This document shows, piece by piece, positions 18,392 to 22,095 of a stretch of 22,095 nucleotides of DNA. This stretch comes from Pelargonium cotyledonis (taxonomy: Eukaryota > Streptophyta > Magnoliopsida > Geraniales > Geraniaceae). Each line of letters begins with the position of its first letter. Positions within the stretch are counted from its first letter, which is position 1. The position numbers and the translations under genes are program-made. The stretch spans positions 1 through 22,095 of the forward strand of contig JAYMTA010001059.1 in assembly GCA_036897625.1 (NCBI GenBank), read 5' to 3'. Below the pieces are notes generated by a model that was not told the origin of the DNA, did no database searches, and was given only the letters and a program-made list of their open reading frames with translations.

Positions 18392-19035
18392 TGTTGGATT
18401 ATTTATTTGATCTCGTGGATCAACATTGGTTTATTATTATTAGCACACAAGTAATTTTATAATTTGTGTTTGATAATAGTATCAAAACGTTTATTGGAAT
18501 TGGTCTATGATTATAATGTGAATAAATGGTGATAGGAAATGTTTATTCACTCGGGACCAAACTTGTAGCCTAACGTATAGTCAACAAGTTTCCTATCACA
18601 GGTCTGACTAAATGGAGATAATGTGATTGAAATTATCCAAAGTATGTTTTTGATAATGCATATTATTTATGCACTGGCTCAATACATTTGAAGGTCCAAC
18701 TTTAACTTAAAGACTATCTCTTTAAGCTAATAAAGGACTTGTTGTGGGAAAGGGCAAAATAGTCATTTTACGGACTCCTTATAACCACACCCTCTTCTCG
18801 CTTCAAAGTGTGGAGCAGCTCACTCTCTTCCTCACTCACTCTCTGCCATTTCTTTGGTTCTCTCCTTTATATTTGTTGTTGGGAATACAAGTTGAATAAC
18901 TTGTAAGTAATGTAGAAAGATGCAAAAGTCATTGGCAAGAGAGCATTCAAGCTTCAAGGAAACATGTTTTTGTTCTTCATTATTGTCTTAACTTAATCAT
19001 GAGTTTTATTATGTCTAATCCCCAATTTTCCGTCA
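18392..19035 (+). repeat. LTR1 (644 bp)
   Basis: Starts TGTTGGATTATTTATTTG and ends CCGTCA. It shares long near-identical blocks with LTR2, for example tttattcactcgggaccaaa, acttaaagactatctct, gggcaaaatagtcatttta, aagtgtggagcagctcactc and agcattcaagcttcaagg. A TATA-like CTTATAACC (about 18778-18786) followed by a CT-rich leader marks the likely U3/R region. Confidence 0.85.
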
Positions 19036-19050
19036 ATTGATATTAGAGCC
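19036..19050 (+). promoter_or_regulatory. Primer-binding site (initiator tRNA-Met type), decayed
   Basis: Two bases after LTR1 comes TGATATTAGAGCC, differing at two positions from TGGTATCAGAGCC, the usual plant initiator tRNA-Met primer site. Confidence 0.65.
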
Positions 19051-20233
19051 AAATTAGGGCTTTATTTTAGTATTGTTCTTGAGAGCTATAATCTTGCTTT
19101 GCATGCATGATTTGAACATTTTTTATTCCTTGCATGAACCCTAATCGATATCCATGGATGTTGCATGTTGATATATTTTTTGGTTTGATGATTAAATTAA
19201 TTTGGGGATCTTATTGTGTGACTTAATTTTGTTGAATCCATGAACTTTCAGATTGAAGAGTTTGAAATAATTTTTGTTTACACTGTTTATGACTTCTGCA
19301 AATATGCTGGGTATGTAAGTTATTCTGTGTTTTGGGTGGTTCTTTACAGCAACAAAGAAATAATACAAATAAAGGAGATGTTGATTTTGAGTTGCTCTGT
19401 GTTCAGCAATAAGCCAATAAAATAATAAAAGTGAGCTTTGTTTGAAACTTAATAAAAGTTTCTTGGTTTATTGTAAACAATGTAAACGAATATAATCTTA
19501 AAAGGATTTTACATGGAGTATTGCAATTCATGTTATGATGGTCCTTAAGAAGGGTGAAAGGTTGTCTAAATCTTGACATTCTTAGAATAATGCTGAAAGG
19601 AGTCAAGTAAAATTTATTTCTTTTGCTTCCGCTTCGAGCATCATTGAATATACTCAAGTCTACATTTGACGATTAGTAGCTCATGTTGTCAATATGCTTG
19701 AAGAAATACTTGAATGATCCAAGTTTGGATTATTAAAAAACTGCTAAGAAATTCAAACTTACTTTAATGGTATAAGCATTATAGGTTGACGTATATATAA
19801 TTTGTTCATTTGCAATGTGATATGATGTGTGGATGAGTTGTTTTGTGCCTAACAAACATTTACAGCAACCTCAATTAATTGAGGCAAGATATATTGCATG
19901 TTGTTAACATTTATCATGTTATTCAGTAAGATGAAGTTGATGATCAACATTTATTGTGAAATTTATATCATTTCCTCTAAACGTTCGTTGCGAATATTCG
20001 AGCATTTGTTTGATGCTCTCATATTTGCAAGAGCTTTAGTTATTTAAAACATTTTGGTGTTAAACTCATGCTCAATTTGATTCACATTTTTGGTGAACAT
20101 ATGCTTATAGTTTTTTTTACCAATAGTTTATCTGGAAAGTTTTTTTTTTTTTTTCAAAATTATGAAACTCATATGTATGTTAAATATTGAAGTAACTTTG
20201 GTCTAGTGGGAGTCTGAGTTTTATTCTTTTAGA
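19051..20233. other. Non-coding 5' interior of the LTR element
   Basis: AT-rich interior with only scattered short frames (61 and 84 codons) that show no retroviral motif. Nothing further is recognised. Confidence 0.5.
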
Positions 20234-21110
20234 GGATTTTATAATGCAATTGACATTTTATTGAAATTAAGTCCAATTTTGATGATATATCGGATATTAA
20301 TAAATAAAGTTCATTTTTGGTGCTATATCCGATTTTATAATGCAAATAGCATTTTATTAAACTAAGTCGAATTTTGATGATATATCGAATATTAATGGAT
20401 CAAGTCTATTTTTTGTGTAATACCCGATTTTATAATGCAAATGACATTTTATTGGATTAAGTCAAATTTTGACGATATGTCAGTATATTAATGGATCAAG
20501 TCCATTTTGTGTGCTATATCCAATTTTATAATGCAATTGACATTTTATTGGATTAGTTCTAATTTTGTGCTATATCCAATTTTATAATGCAATTGACATT
20601 TTATTGGATTAGTTCCAATTTTGACGATGTATCCGATATTAATGGATCAAGTCCATTTTTTGTGTTATATTCGATTTTGTGATGCAATTGACATTTTATT
20701 GGAGTAAATCCAATTTTGATGATATATCGAATATTAATGGATCAAGCCTATTTTTTTTTCTATATCCGATTTTATAATGCAATCGGAGTTTTATTGGATT
20801 AAGTCCAATTTTAATGATATATCGGATATTAATGGATCAAGTCCATTTTTTGTGTTATATCCGATTTTATAATGCAATTAGCATTTTGTTGGATTAAGTC
20901 CAATTTTTGGTGATTTACCAGATTTTAATGGATTAAGTACATTTTTGTATTACATCTGATTTTTTTAATGCAATTGGCATTTTATTGGTTTGAATCCAAT
21001 TTTGTGGTCCATACGATTTTCTATAATGCAATTTTGCATTACAGTGGATTAAGTCCATTTTTGTAATTCTTTGGATTTATAATGGAATAAGTCCATTATT
21101 CTGGTTCTAT
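20234..21110. repeat. ~95-bp tandem repeat, about nine units
   Basis: Unit heads (ccgattttataatgcaa or variant) occur at about 20234, 20331, 20426, 20521, 20577, 20673, 20768, 20863, 20958 and 21015. Spacing is 95-97 bp apart from two short units of about 56 bp. Most units hold two palindromes: TTGGATTAAGTCCAA (e.g. 20794-20808) and AATGGATCAAGTCCATT (e.g. 20831-20847), separated by atgatatatcggatatt. Confidence 0.85.
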
Positions 21111-21115
21111 ATATT

Positions 21116-21373
21116 CTGATAATGAAACATTTGTTATTTAAAACACTTGTTTCCCCATCGGATTCAGTGTTCGTGTGGTTTCATTCTTGAATTCAGTAAT
21201 CGGTCAATCCATTTTATTGTATCCAATTTTATACATGCATACAACGCATTTGAATAGATTAAGTCTATTTTCTAATTCCGTTTATACGGATAATGAAACA
21301 TACGTTATTTTATACACTTGTTTTTCTATCAGATTCAGTGTTTGTGTAGTTTCATTTTTAAATTATATAATTT
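21116..21373. repeat. ~88-bp direct repeat, two copies ~170 bp apart
   Basis: Copies at about 21116-21203 and 21288-21373 share gataatgaaacat, gttattt.a.acacttgttt, gattcagtgtt.gtgt and gtttcatt. They lie between the 95-bp repeats and LTR2. Confidence 0.7.
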
Positions 21374-21454
21374 GGTAAATACATACATTGTTATCAAATT
21401 ACTATTTTTGTTGTATGTTGTTCTAATTTGTACAATGTTATCCAAGTGGGAGTT

Positions 21455-22075
21455 TGTTGGATTGTTTGTTAGTCTTATAGATTAACATTGTTTAGTTTGT
21501 GTTTGATATTATTATTAAACTGTTTAATGGAATTTGTCTATGTTTATAATGTGAATAAATTGTGATAGATAATGTTTATTCACTCGGGACCAAACTTGTA
21601 GCACAATGTATAGTCAACAAGTTTTCTATCACGGAAATGACTAAAGGGAAATAATGTTATTGAGATTATGCAGAGTATGCATTTGATGATGCATATTAAT
21701 TATGCATTGGCTCAATACATTTGGAGGTCGAACTTTAACTTAAAGACTATCTCTATAAGCTAATAAAGGACTTGATGTGGGAAAGGGCAAAATAGTCATT
21801 TTACGACATGAATGACTCTTTATAACCACACCTTCTTCTCTCTCCAAAGTGTGGAGCAGCTCACTCTCTTCCTCACCCACTCTCTAACATTTCTTTGGTT
21901 CTCTCCTTTATATGTGTTGTTTGGAATACAAGTTGGATAACTTGTAAGTAATGTAGAATGACGCAAAAGTCATGGCAATGGAGCATTCAAGCTTCAAGGT
22001 AACATGTTTTTGGTCTTCATTATTGTCTTAACTTAATCACGAGTTTTATTATGTCTAATCCCCAATTTTTCCATC
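21455..22075 (+). repeat. LTR2 (621 bp)
   Basis: Starts TGTTGGATTGTTTGTTAGTC and ends CCATCA. It aligns with LTR1 throughout, lacks the short block containing TTAGCACAC present in LTR0 and LTR1, and has a small insertion before the TATA-like CTTTATAACC (about 21818-21827). It is preceded by the polypurine tract AAGTGGGAGT (21444-21453). Confidence 0.85.
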
Positions 22076-22095
22076 AATTGGTATCATAACCTAAT
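22076..22095 (+). promoter_or_regulatory. Second primer-binding-site-like sequence after LTR2
   Basis: Two bases after LTR2 comes TGGTATCATAACC, a good match to the first eight bases of the initiator tRNA-Met primer site. Internal element sequence rather than host DNA therefore seems to follow LTR2 beyond the window. Confidence 0.6.

Larger units (their letters stand above)
18392..22075 (+). mobile_element. Non-autonomous LTR retrotransposon unit (LTR1, non-coding interior, LTR2)
   Basis: Two directly repeated LTRs enclose about 2.4 kb. The interior begins with a primer-binding-site-like sequence and ends with a polypurine tract. It encodes no Gag, protease, reverse transcriptase or integrase; the largest frames are short and unlike any pol domain. 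This layout fits a large non-autonomous derivative (LARD) that would depend on proteins supplied by another element. The unit has no flanking target duplication because element internal sequence continues on both sides. Confidence 0.75.

Noticed and set aside
19036..21454. Possible hidden gag-pol between the two LTRs
   Set aside because: No frame longer than 84 codons and no protease, reverse transcriptase or integrase motif on either strand.

Overview
The window is nuclear DNA of a flowering plant, most likely a eudicot. It is AT-rich, has spliced eukaryotic genes of plant families, and carries plant-type retroelements. The species cannot be named from sequence alone.

Left half, about 1-12,530, is the gene-bearing part. 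A retrotransposon tail (1-395) is followed by a plus-strand ubiquitin-conjugating E2 enzyme of the UBC8/UBE2D type (1429-3555, two coding exons). Converging on it is a minus-strand single-exon gene (4056-5105) for an unrecognised 349-residue protein with an MGCxC acylation signal. Next come a minus-strand nepenthesin-type aspartic protease with a signal peptide (6860-8384, two exons, apparent GC-AG intron) and a minus-strand CWC25 spliceosome factor (9925-12526, three exons). CWC25 carries a one-base frameshift at the end of exon 2. These genes are not an operon and share no evident pathway; two look like housekeeping functions (ubiquitination, splicing).

Right half, about 12,780-22,095, is repeats: a long-armed inverted-repeat element, a tRNA-type SINE, a decayed Ty1-copia element (one LTR, gag, protease and the start of integrase) interrupted by a second short retroelement with 17-bp target duplications, a 47-bp tandem repeat, a ~165-bp tandem repeat, and then a head-to-tail series of LTRs (one 5' fragment and two full copies of about 0.62-0.64 kb). 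The 2.4 kb between the two full LTRs has no coding capacity and contains a ~95-bp tandem repeat in which each unit has two short palindromes. Primer-binding and polypurine signals on both sides of each full LTR suggest a tandem, recombination-derived array of a non-autonomous LTR element that continues past the right edge.

I found no defence system, CRISPR array, biosynthetic cluster, tRNA or rRNA gene. The most notable points are the CWC25 frameshift, the LTR array with its hairpin-rich repeats, and two SINE-like insertions that share a 3' module.
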